From positions 1,196,384 to 1,260,383 of the forward strand of contig JAKULF010000013.1 in the NCBI GenBank assembly GCA_022661535.1: 64,000 bases of DNA, written 5' to 3'. The notes beneath the pieces were generated by a model. The model ran no database searches and was not told the DNA's origin. It was given only the letters and a program-made list of their open reading frames with translations. How positions within the stretch are numbered: the stretch's first letter is position 1; each line of letters starts with the position of its first letter. The position numbers and the translations under genes are program-made. Below are positions 12,540 to 24,021 of the stretch, piece after piece. The stretch comes from Eutypa lata. Its lineage: Eukaryota > Ascomycota > Sordariomycetes > Xylariales > Diatrypaceae.

Positions 12540-15149
12540 TCACACTTTTTGCATGTCGTGTGGATCTTGAAGCACCGCTTCCCGGTGTCTACGTGTCGCC
12601 AGCATCTCTTCTCTGTACAGCCAAGCTACTCCTAGCATCGTCCCATTGCCGCCGATTACGGTCAGTGCGACGGCGTAGCAAGCAAGCTTGAGCCAGCCCA
12701 ATTGAATATATCCAGCAGCGCGCAGATCACTAAACAGCACTCCAACCCAAAGGATATTTGCCAATACAAAGAACACTTGGTCCCACTTTAAAGTTTCGGC
12801 AAAGAGTTGCTCGAAGGTGAGGTTCTGTATGCCATGTACCGCCGGAATGAAGATATTCACGGCTGACGAGCCGCTGAACCAAAGTGCGTATTGCCAGACG
12901 ACAGTCGAGAAGATACACAGAGGGACGAGTGTTCTTCGGATGACCGACAAGTCACGGGTGACATTGTTGAATCGGTCTTGCAGGATGGTGCTGGGAAAGA
13001 CGTATTGAGCTAAACCACGCTGTAGGAGAAAAACCCAGAGTGGAAAGAGCTCCCACAGGAAGGCGGCAGTTTGGCGGTACTCGGATGTTGGTCCGACATA
13101 TGCTGCCATGAAGGTGGCATAATGTGTGACCAGAAGGACTGGCAGCACAGTCCTCGTGTAAGATAAATCTGTCAGCCGCATATCTGGGGCATCAAATTGG
13201 GCCATTGAACTGGCGATGTAGTGGACGAAATAGTAGAACGGGACGAAGATAGCAAAGCCTTTCAAGTTGATTAGACCCCAGAAAATGGCACTGAGGAATA
13301 GAGCAGGTTAGTACATGAGCAATAACGACGAAAGAATAAACGGGAAAGGTCATTCACCATTGCAGGAGGGTTAGTCGCAGGGAACGCCTCGCAGATTCAA
13401 TTAGCATTATAGCATACCATATGCCATAGTCTGCGAACAGAGAAAGGCTCTGCGGCAAGAAGTGCACCTGACTGACGACGAAGCGCATGACCCCCGGCCT
13501 CGCGAATCCATCTAACACGGGAATATGATAGAAATGCTCCGCAATGTAAGTTTCATGGGGGTTCTCATCTGCTCCCCATCGATATATGTGGGTGCCAAGT
13601 ATCTGGTTCGCCCCCGCAAGCGGTACCACCAACGCCATAGAATAAAAGCCACCATAGCCCAAAAGCAGAAATGCGGAGGCCCACAAGGCCCGCCTCCACA
13701 ATCGCTCGTGCCGCCCGATCCCGTGGGATGGGTTGAATGGCATAGACCCCGCAAGTGAGCGCTTGGGCAGCGGGAGGTACTCAATTCGCTCAGCACCAAC
13801 TGCATCACCGCATATCTGATCGGCTCGGGCGTCACCGGCTCGAGGGAAGAGAAGGCGGGCAGTTATCTGGTCTGCAAAGGTTCGAAGCGCTTGCAAGCGC
13901 GCTAGATTGCCCGCCTCTTTGATAGTGGCAGTGGTGCGGAGATGTCGTGTTCTTGCATCAAAACTAGCCAGAGCTGTTTCAACTTGACGCGTAGTAATGG
14001 GGTCTCCATTCATACGATTGCTTTTCAATTTGTTAATGATATTGGCCAAGGCTGCAGCATCTTCAATAGCTAGCATCCCACCGGCGCCCGTCTGTGGTGT
14101 CATCTTGTGCGCTCCGTCCCCTATGATCACGAAGCGGCCTGCAGTCCAATGCGCAAAGCTACCTTCCTCTAAGGGCACCAGGGAGGTCTTTTCCCGCCGG
14201 TTCCAGAGATCGCCCATCGTGATACCTGCTCTGACAGGAAGTTTGGAATGCTGTTTGGCAAATTTGGCGGCCTCTGCCTCATCAAAACGTGGAATCTCGT
14301 CATGGAGGTAGACTCGCGGGAGCCGACCAAACAGGAACCAGAATATCTTGCCGCCCTTAGTCGTAGCCACCATAGTAGACACGTTGTTGCCAATCGTGTC
14401 GTCACTGCATCCTGGCTTGTAACCTGGAATGGCAGAAGACATACCGAAAAGGCATCGATACTCTGCCGTTAGGACTATCGAGATATTAGGGCTCGTGAAT
14501 GTGACTATGGATAGGATAAGTAAACCTTACCTGCTCGTTCCCGCTGCACATCGAAGTTGCCACATATTCCTCGCTCGACAGCTGCCCACATCTCAGAGCG
14601 TACTTTGCTTCGGACTCCGTCGGCGCCCACCACGAGATCACCCTGGAACTTTGATCCATCCGTGCAGACAACCGTAACCGGTTCTGATGGATTACGCGAG
14701 TGCTCGACGCGCAAAACAGTCTTGCCTATTTTTATGCAACTCTTTCTGGTGATATGGTTGAATATAGTTGAAACAACCTCCCGCCGCTCGACTAATCCGA
14801 ATGGGTACCCCATGCGATATTTCACAAGCATGGCAGCGTCACTTCTAGCAGGGAGCAGAATCCTGCCCCGTTCATTGTGAACAGCGCTGCTGGCTACTGG
14901 GGCCATTTGGGCCTCCAATTCAGCATACACACCAAGTTGGTCAAGTATTCGGCTTCCGCCAGGGGCGAGAGCAATCCCTGCCCCCTGTTGTGGTGCGAGG
15001 TCATCTCGCGCTTCCAAGACAGTGTACTGTATCGACGTTATGCTTTCGAGAGCCTTAGCTAGGGTAAGACCCGCGATACCAGCGCCTATAATGATAACCT
15101 TGATGGGTGATTCACCGCCGGAGTCGACGGGAAGTGGTGATTTGCCCAT
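12540..15149 (-). CDS. FAD-dependent monooxygenase fused to a polytopic membrane domain
   Basis: The minus-strand CDS joins 15149-14531, 14462-13358 and 13290-12540, giving 824 residues, far longer than stand-alone PaxM-type enzymes of roughly 450-480. The N-terminal half is a class A flavin monooxygenase: GAGIAG (22-27) binds ADP, GADG is at about 175-178, and GDGAHKMTP (321-329) is the second FAD motif in the PaxM-like form. EYRCLFG is rebuilt exactly across the first splice, which supports it. After about residue 460 the chain becomes hydrophobic, with eight or so predicted membrane segments: about 465-486, 553-567, 575-604, 622-640, 649-673, 695-715 and two or more within 748-803. Known family members epoxidise prenyl double bonds. 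Some fungal meroterpenoid pathways use small integral-membrane cyclases to open such epoxides or protonate the chain. I infer that the C-terminal half may be such a cyclase; it could instead be only a membrane anchor. Both introns (68 and 67 bp) carry clean consensus sites. Confidence 0.9.
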
Positions 15150-15575
15150 TGTGCATTAGTTGGAAGGAGGTGGAACATTGGGGGCCAGACAGCGCCACCC
15201 CCAAACGGCATGGGTCACTAATAAAGGACTTCTTCATCCGTCAGATGATGGGTGCATATCAGGTGTTAGAGTTTTGCAACCCAGTTCCCATGCGATCCGT
15301 CCCGGCTAAACCCGATGGGAAATATGGCGGGAAAGGGAGGGACTCGTCAGCAGCCACCATCATGCAAGTCGGGGACCTAACTGTCGGGATTATGCGAGCC
15401 GGTACGAAGTATTCCTTGAACACTAGCATGCATGCATGAAGGCATATCATGATAACTTGAAGGCGAACCATCCAGCGATATACACTTTTATTACCGTATC
15501 ACCGGCCTTGGCGCTAATGCACACTTTGACAGATGATTAAGCACATGTTACAAGCTATAACGATTAATCGCGGTA
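15150..15575. promoter_or_regulatory. Upstream region of the monooxygenase fusion
   Basis: Ordinary-composition non-coding sequence, the probable promoter of the minus-strand monooxygenase. Short GTCGGG-type motifs occur near 15370 and 15383. I see no gene; the plus-strand frame 15107-15439 has no recognisable protein features. Confidence 0.45.
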
Positions 15576-15637
15576 CTTCGTAAAGGTTGCAAACTAACCA
15601 CCCGCGCTTCGTAAAGGTTCCAAACTAACCACCCGCG
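15576..15637. repeat. 31-bp tandem duplication
   Basis: Two adjacent 31-bp copies, 15576-15606 and 15607-15637, begin CTTCGTAAAGGTT and end ACCACCCGCG. They differ at one base (G versus C). They sit exactly where the gene island gives way to AT-rich DNA. Confidence 0.95.
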
Positions 15638-15719
15638 CTTACCAGCATGATGAATAAGCCTAAGCTTAAAACAACTAATACCGTTATAATTAAAACTAGT
15701 GTTCCTTATAAGCTTACCT

Positions 15720-18195
15720 TAAACTAAGCACCTTTTTAATAAGCTTTACTTAAGCTTTTAATTATTAAATTTACTTAATATAAATTATTAAACGCTTGTT
15801 TTATAATATTTATTAAAATTTATATATTAATTTTATTAAAAAATAAATAATAATATAATAAAAATAATAAATTTTAAAATTTTATAAATTTAAAACGTAT
15901 AAATTATTTTAAATTAAAATTATTTTTATAATATAATTATAATATATTTAATTCTTTTATAAAAATATTAAAATAATTTTAAAATAATTTTTATTAATTA
16001 AATATATTTTAAATATATTTTATTATAATTAATATAAAGATTATAAAAAAAAAGTTATATTTTTTTATTAATATAAAGTTTTTATAATAAATAATAAATT
16101 ATTTTATTTTTTAATTTAAAATTATTATTATATATATATTTTATTATTTATTATAATATTTATTTTATTATTATAATAAATATATAAAAATTAAATAAAA
16201 GTTTTTTTAATTAATAATATAAATTTAAAATAATTAAATATATATTAAATAAATTTATAAAATAAAATTAACGTTTAAATAAAAAGATTATAATAATTTA
16301 TTTAAATTATTTTAAAAATAATAAAACTTTAATTTTTAAATATTTATTTTATATAAAAAAAATTATTAATTATTATAATACGTTTATTTTTAATTTTATA
16401 ATATTAAAAATTATATAAACATTTAATTATAAATTAAAATTTTAAAACTTATTAAATATTATTATTTAATATAATTTTAAAATTAATTATAATAAATTTA
16501 TAATATTAAAATATTTTTAATATTTAATAAATAATATTATAATTTCTTTTATTAATCTTTATTTATATTAATATTTAAATTTATTTTTATTAATTTTAAA
16601 TATATTTTAATTATAACGTTTATAAAAATAATTATAATAATTTTTAATAATTAAGTTTAAAATTAAAATTATTATTATTATTAACGTTATAAAAATATAT
16701 TATTTTAATTTTAATTAATTTTATATATATTAATAATAAATAAAATTAAATAAAATTAATTTTTTTTAAATTAAACGTTATAAATATCATATAATATATA
16801 TAAATAAATTTATAAATTAAAGTTTTTAAAAAAGAAATTAATTTTAAATATTAATATTAATTAATTTCTTTATATTTATAATTTTTAAATAAATTAAATT
16901 TTTATATTATAAAATTATTATTATAAAATTTACGTTATAAATAATTTTTAAATAATTTTTATTTTTATTAAAAACTAATTTAAAAAAATAATATATTAAA
17001 TAATTTTTAATTTTAATTTTATTTATATAATATAAATATTATTTTAAAATAAATCGTATAAATTTAAATTTTATTATTATTATTAAATAAAATTATTACG
17101 ATAATAATAATAATAATAATATTAATAAAAATATATTTAAAAATATAAATTAAAAATATTAATATAATATAATTAAAATAATATTTAATTAAATAAAATT
17201 TAATTTAAAATAAATTTAAAATAAATTATAAATTTATAAAAAAATATTATAAATTAATATAATTTTTTTATAAAAGTTATTTAATTTAAAATAATAAAAA
17301 TCCTTTTTAAAAAATATTAATTTAAATATTAAATTTTAAAGTTTTAATATAATATAATAAAATAAATAAATTAATATATATTTTAATTTAATAATTAATT
17401 AACGTTATTTAATACGTAATTAATTAAATATTTAATATTATATTAATCGGTTTTAAATTATTAAATTCTTTTTGATTTTTTAAAAATAATAATAAAATAT
17501 AAATTTTATTAAAATTCTTTTTTCGTTAAAATAATTATTTTAAAATTATTATTATTTATTATATATTTTTATATTTTAAAATATTAAAGTTTTATTAATA
17601 AAAATATAAATATAAAATAACTTTTAAATTTATATTTTTTAATATTTAAAATTTATATTAATTATATTTATAAAATATTATAAATATTATATTAAAATTA
17701 TAAAAATAATTAAATATTTATTTATTAATATAATAATATATATATAAAACTTTAAATTATTATATAATATAAAAATAAATAATTATATTTTTAAAAAGAT
17801 TTTAATTTTAATAATTAATTAATAATAAAATATTTATTTTATAAATTTATTAAAATATTTTATATTTTATTAAAAATATATATTAAAATAATTTTATAAA
17901 ATAATTTAAATTTAAATTAATAATATTTTATTTTATTTATTTTTAATATAAAATTAAATATAAATAATATAAATATATTTATTAAATTAAATTAATTTTT
18001 ATTAATTAATAAATAAATATATATTAATTAATTAAAAAATAAAAACTTTATATAATTAAATAAAAATCGATATATAATTATTTAATTTAAATAATCTTTA
18101 TTTAAAAAAATTTTTTATTTTTATTTAATAAAAAGAAAATAAACGTTATAATAACTTTCGGAAAAATTTAAACATATAACGAGAAAATAAAATAA
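15720..18195. repeat. AT-rich RIP-mutated block
   Basis: This block has the same CpA-depleted, CpG-retaining composition as the other blocks and separates the monooxygenase promoter from the transcription-factor island. I could not assign an element. Composition degrades gradually from about 15640, unlike the sharper right edge near 18195. Confidence 0.8.
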
Positions 18196-18420
18196 TAAGG
18201 TAACATTTTATATTCTTATGCTCTTTAACTTTCGTAAGTTCTTATCTCTATATAATACCGGCTGGCTTAGTAATTGTGAAATCTCATTTCACCGGGAATC
18301 ACCCCAAGGTTATGTTATGATTTCCTTGGCACTTCTCAGTCCCAGGCCTCAGAGAATGAACAGAACTTGGAAAGCTTGACTTGTAAGCTGACAGCCTGAG
18401 ACCTACTAACGTCCGCCGGT
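18196..18420 (+). promoter_or_regulatory. Short promoter of the Zn2Cys6 regulator
   Basis: Only about 225 bp of ordinary sequence precede the ATG. A TATATAATA element lies at 18249-18257, about 165 bp upstream of the start codon. The proximal promoter has therefore stayed free of RIP although it borders a mutated block. Confidence 0.5.
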
Positions 18421-19548
18421 ATGGAGGATGCTATCCATTGGAGGGAGGAACAGCAACAAAATACAAAGTATCGTGCCTCATGTGATGCCTGCAATGAGGC
18501 TAAGGTTCGTTGCAGTCGGACCAAACCGACCTGTGCTAGATGCCAGAAGTCACGGGTAGTTTGTATTTACGGGCTCTCGCGCCGGTCACATAGGACTGCA
18601 GCTCGCATCGGGTGTTCAATACCGCGGCAGCAGCAGCAACAGCAGCAGCAACAAGAGAAAGAAGATCGGCAACCCTTGAACAGCCTATCCAGCTCAGATA
18701 TCACCTTACCAATCGAGGGTATACAACTTTCCAGCAGTAGCACCCAAAGCGATTATGCAACACCAAATCTGTCCGTTGATTTCTCTGACATCAACTTTGA
18801 CCTCAGCATGATTACATCACCCACCTCGGCAAACTCTCTGATGAACTCCGCGCTTCAAGATCTAAGCAAAGACTCCGAACTTGGACTCAATGCCTCACAT
18901 CTCCCTGAACTCGCCCTGGACTTCTCCTTCAGCAGCACCGGGGTCGATCTAGGATTTTCCAATAGTGACCCGGGCTCCTGGGGCATGCCTCGTGGAGATT
19001 CTGCAACTCGCGGCTACACTACGGAGTCTTGCAGCTCCCGCATTGTCACAAGATTGGCCTCAACCACGCTCCTTCTGAATGCCAGGAGAATTTCCTTAGA
19101 TGTCCACCTGTCTCAGCTCAAAGATGCAACCAATTTTGCCGAAGAGTGTCTCGGGGCCGTCAGCTCAGACTGGGACGAGTTGTCACCACTAGCCCTCAGT
19201 CTTCTTATCGGATCTATCATCGTAGGGTTCGAGCGATCACTAGAAGAGATAGAAAGCGCCAGAGACTCCCAGGCCAGCTCTCCGCCACAGACGATAGGCG
19301 CGGAGGTTGTTGTGCAGCCGCAGTTTTCTTGGGGCGCACTGCAGATCGACAACAAGGACGAGCTGGTGTTATTTAAGCGGCATATGTGGCTAATGCAATT
19401 CCAGCGCTTGGATGGGGTGTTGCAGAATCTCCAAAGCCGCGTCAAAAATATGGACCATGAGCAGATGGACCAGGCTACGGCGCAGAAGATCTTAGCTTTG
19501 AACCATGTTCGCCTATGGTTAGAGCAGCAGGTGCAGTTAGTAAGATAA
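18421..19548 (+). CDS. AflR-type Zn2Cys6 transcription factor
   Basis: Single-exon gene of 375 residues. The N-terminal binuclear zinc cluster uses Cys21, 24, 31, 38, 41 and 48 with spacing CX2CX6CX6CX2CX6C. It is followed by a basic linker (about residues 54-62), a nine-glutamine run at residues 70-78 encoded by a mixed CAG/CAA tract, and a Ser/Thr-rich middle region. The C-terminal part, from about residue 200, resembles the AflR regulatory domain (for example the TRLASTTLLLNARRISLDVHL region and a later LLIGSIIVGFE helix). AflR-family proteins are nuclear, pathway-specific activators that bind CG-rich motifs in promoters of their own cluster, so this gene probably controls some or all of the biosynthetic genes in the window. 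It stands alone on a 1.4-kb island between two RIP blocks, and its frame is intact. Confidence 0.92.
   Translation: MEDAIHWREEQQQNTKYRASCDACNEAKVRCSRTKPTCARCQKSRVVCIYGLSRRSHRTAARIGCSIPRQQQQQQQQQEKEDRQPLNSLSSSDITLPIEGIQLSSSSTQSDYATPNLSVDFSDINFDLSMITSPTSANSLMNSALQDLSKDSELGLNASHLPELALDFSFSSTGVDLGFSNSDPGSWGMPRGDSATRGYTTESCSSRIVTRLASTTLLLNARRISLDVHLSQLKDATNFAEECLGAVSSDWDELSPLALSLLIGSIIVGFERSLEEIESARDSQASSPPQTIGAEVVVQPQFSWGALQIDNKDELVLFKRHMWLMQFQRLDGVLQNLQSRVKNMDHEQMDQATAQKILALNHVRLWLEQQVQLVR
18626..18656 (+). repeat. CAG/CAA repeat encoding polyglutamine
   Basis: A short CAG/CAA run inside the transcription-factor gene encodes nine consecutive glutamines between the zinc cluster and the activation region. 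Such tracts vary readily in length. Confidence 0.9.
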
Positions 19549-20302
19549 AGGTTTTCTTTAGCGTTAAATTCACCTTGATAATATAAATAATATATTGTAG
19601 TTAAATATAATTATTAAGCTTTAAAAAAGAAATAATTTTATGTTTAAAATGCATAAATTATATATAAATCTTTTATTTATTTATTAATAAATTATAAATA
19701 AATTAAATTAAAAATAAAATATAAATAAATTAAATTATTAAAACTTATTACGTATAAATTAATTTAAAAATATAATATAATATAAAAACGTTAAATATAA
19801 ATTTATATTATTTTTAAAACTTAATAAAATTATAAAATTATAATTTATTTTTATTAAATTTATTTTTTAATTATAAAAATATTTTTTTAAAATATTTTAA
19901 TTAAAATATATAAATTTATATTTTTAAAATAAAATTATATATATATATATATAATATTATACGTAATTATAAATAATATAATAATTTTATTATTATTTAT
20001 AAATATAAAATTTATATTAATTTTTTTTACTTAATTAAAAATGATTTTAATTAAAGGTTATTTTATTTTAAATTTAAATTATTAAATTATATTATTAATC
20101 ACGTTATTAAATATTTAATAAATATATTAATTTTTAATTATAAACTTTTAAATTTTTTTATATTTAATTATAATTTAATATATTTATTTTAAAAACATTA
20201 TATATATTTTATAATTATAATTAATTAAATATAATATTTTCGATTTATATAATTATTTTTTTAAAATTTATTAATTATATTTAAAATTTATAAATTATTT
20301 AT

Positions 20303-22215
20303 TATATTTAAAAGATATTTTTATTTTAACGTTTTTCGAAATTAATCGTAAAATTTAAAGTAAAATTAAAGTTAATATAAATAACGAATATTAATAAATA
20401 TATTTTTTACGAATTAATAAAATTTAAATCGATAAAAACTTAATATTAAATTAATTTAAAGTTAATTAACGTTAATCTTTTAATTAATTTTAAAAAAGAT
20501 TTAATATTTTAATTAAATATATTTTTTAAGTTTTATAAATTATTTAACTTTAATTATTTATAATTTATAACTTTTAAATTTATAAATTTATAATTTATAA
20601 ACTTATTTCATAAACGATTTTAATAAGTAAAGTAATTTTTAATTTAATTAAATAAGCGATTTTTCGTTTTTAATTAAATTAAATAAAAGGCTTTTTTTAA
20701 TTAATATTTTTTAATAATTTATAATATTTTTAAAATAAATTCGTAATATTTTTAAAAGATTTTATTTATATTATATAATATAAAAATAACTTAAAAAATA
20801 ATTTTATATTTATTTTAAATAAATAAAGATTTAAGTTTTTAATACGGTTAATTAAATTAATTAAAAATAAATAATCTTTTAATTATTTTTATTTTTAATA
20901 AATAATTTTATTTTATTTTTTTATTTTATTTATTAAAATCGTTAATAAAATAAATTTATAAATTATAAAATAACTTTATAACTTTTAAATTTATAATTAT
21001 AAATAATTATAATAATTATATAATAATAATAATTAAATAATTTATAAATTTATTTTATAATTATTTTATAATTATATATAAATAATTATAATAATTTTAA
21101 ATTTATAACTTTTAAATTTATAAATATAAATAATTATAATAATTAACGATAATTATAATAATTAACGAAAGTTATAATAATTAATAAAAATAATAAAAAT
21201 TAAAAATAATTATAATAATTATTATAAATAATAATAATTATATAATAATAATAATTAAATAATTAATAAATTTATTTTATATTATAACTTTTAAATTTAT
21301 AATGTATTTATAATTATATATAAATAATTATAATAATAAACGATAATGATAATAATTAACGAAAATAATAACGATAATAATAATAATTTATAAATTTATT
21401 TTATAATTTATATTTAAAAGTTTAATTATTTAAACTTAAAAATTATAAATTTATAATCTTTAATTATACGATAATAAAAATTATATAAAAATAATTATAA
21501 TAATTAAATAATTATAATAATTAAATAATTATAATTTATAAATTTATATATTATAATTTAAGTTTTAATTATTTATATATTTAAAGTTTTTAAATTTATA
21601 ATTTATAAAATTATTAATTATTTATAAGTTATTATTTAAATTTAATTATTAATTATTTTTAAATTTATAAATTTATAATTATATATAAATAATTATAAAT
21701 AATTATAATAATTATATAAAAATAATTTATAAATTTATAAACTTAAAGCTTAAATTATTTAATAATTTCTTTAAAATAATATAATTAAATAATAATAATT
21801 TTAATTATTTATTTAAATTTTAATTAATTATATATATAAAAATAAAATAAAATAAAAAGTTTTTATTTTAATAATTAATATAAAAAGTATATAATATAAT
21901 AATTAAACTTATAAAATTCGTAAAGTTTAAAGTTTAAATTTTATATAAAGTAAAAAAGATAATTATTTTTTTTATTTTTAAATATTTTTATATAAATTTA
22001 ATTTTCGATTTTAAATTTAAATTAACTTATTATAAGTAATTGAAAATTTAAAATTAAAAGCGTATTTTATTATAAATATTATTATTTATTTATATAAAAT
22101 ATAACCTTTAAATTAATAAATATTAATATTTATAAAGTAAAGACTTTTTCGTTTAAAAATTAAAGAAAAAGTTTTAAAGTTTATTTATAAACGTAAAATT
22201 ATATCGTTTTATATT
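20303..22215 (+). repeat. A-B dispersed element, copy 1
   Basis: A conserved left end (20303-20590) and right end (about 21915-22215) flank a variable core of short A/T tandem repeats. The same left and right ends recur in the same order at 24022-26045, 34727-35960 and 47103-48440, with partial copies elsewhere. All are RIP-mutated. The element could be a long LTR or a non-autonomous element; I cannot decide. Confidence 0.7.
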
Positions 22216-22984
22216 AAAATAATACAACCTTTTTAAAATTTATAAATTTAAATTATTTAATTATTAATAATTTAAATAATATTATATTTATTATTTATTT
22301 AATTTTTAATTAAAAAAATTAAATAATAATAAAATTTATAATTTATAAATTTAATCTTTTATTATTATTATATTTAAAAAAAACGATATGATTTTTTGGT
22401 TTATAAATACGTTTTAAAAATTAATTTTATTTTTAAATAAAAACTTTTTATTACGTAATAAAAGTTATCGTAACGAATTTTATAAAATTTATTAAATTAT
22501 AAAAGAAATATAATAATTAATTTACTTTTTAACGTTAAAATAAATAAAGTATTTATAATAATTATATAATATATATATAAATTTTAAGTTATTCTTTTAT
22601 TATTACTTTACGTAATATTTATAATAATAAAAATAAAAAAGTTATAATAATGTTATTTAAATATATTAAAATAAAAATTATTTTTTATAATAATAAATAT
22701 TATATTTATATATATAAATAAATAATTATAATTTAAATATTTAATATTTAAATAATTTAATTTATTTTTATTTATTTATATTTGATTATAATTATTTAAC
22801 TTTTATATAATACGTTTAATTTTAATATCTTTATTTAATTTAAATAAAATATAAAAATAATTTATATAAATAATAATAAAAATAAAATAATATATTATAA
22901 ATATAATTAAATATTAATAAAAATAATATAATTTAATATATTTTTAATATAAATTAATTAATGTTTTAATATTTATATTAATAT

Positions 22985-23200
22985 TTATATAAAGAAATAT
23001 ATTTAATTATAAAAATGTAATTATTTAAAATACGTAATTTATAATTACGTAACGATTTATTAACGTTAAAATATATAAAATGCTTTTTTTTAATTAATTA
23101 AAATCGTTAATTAAAAATAATTTATTATATTTATTTTTCGAAATTATTTTATTATTATTTAATAATTACGTTATAAATTTATAATTATTTTTATATTTAT
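22985..23200 (+). repeat. Family C segment, copy 1
   Basis: About 215 bp recurring in the same orientation at about 36065-36270 and in reverse orientation at about 43300-43490. All copies are RIP-mutated. It is probably part of a transposable element. Confidence 0.6.
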
Positions 23201-24021
23201 AACCTTTTTAATTTTATATTTAATTATTAACGTAATAATTAATAAAAAAGAATTTATACGAAAACAAAAAACTTTTATAATTAAAAGAATTAAAAACGAA
23301 TTATAAAATTATATTATTAAATCGTTAAATAAAAATTATTACGAAAACGATAACGAAAATATTAAATTATAAAATTAATTTTATAAAAACGTAAATCCTT
23401 TAATTAATTATCGTTTTATTAATAATTTTTAATTTATATTTAACGAAAAAATATAAATATTATTAAAAATATTATAAAAAAAACAAATAACGAAATAAAT
23501 TTAAATCGTTAAAAAAAATATTTAATTTTATAAAAAATAAAAAATAAAGTTAAATATAAATAATTTATACGATAAATTATAAATTAATATATTATTACGA
23601 AATTACTTAATAATTTAAAATCATTAAAATTAAATTAATTGACTTTTTATTAATAAATTTATAATTTAAAAACGAAAAAATTAAATTACGTTTATTATTA
23701 AAATTAATAAAATTAAAAAGTTAAAAAAGAATTTATATATATATATTAAATTATTAATTATATAAATAATACTTTTCGAACGAAATAATAAATATATTAT
23801 AATAATATATAAAAGATTATCGTAAATATAAAATTAATCGATTTATAAACTTTTATTAAAAAAAGTTACGTTAATTTTAATTATATTAATTAAATATTTT
23901 AAAATATTTTTAAAAAACTTAAATAAAATAATAAATTATTAATAAATTATTTTATTACGTAATGAATATATTTATTTAATATATAAAATTTAATTTTTAA
24001 TTTTTAAAAATAATAATAATT

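Noticed and set aside
13525..13758. Plus-strand frames opposite the monooxygenase fusion
   Set aside because: Antisense shadows of a well-supported coding exon; the same applies to 13997-14311, 14248-14472 and 14557-14880.
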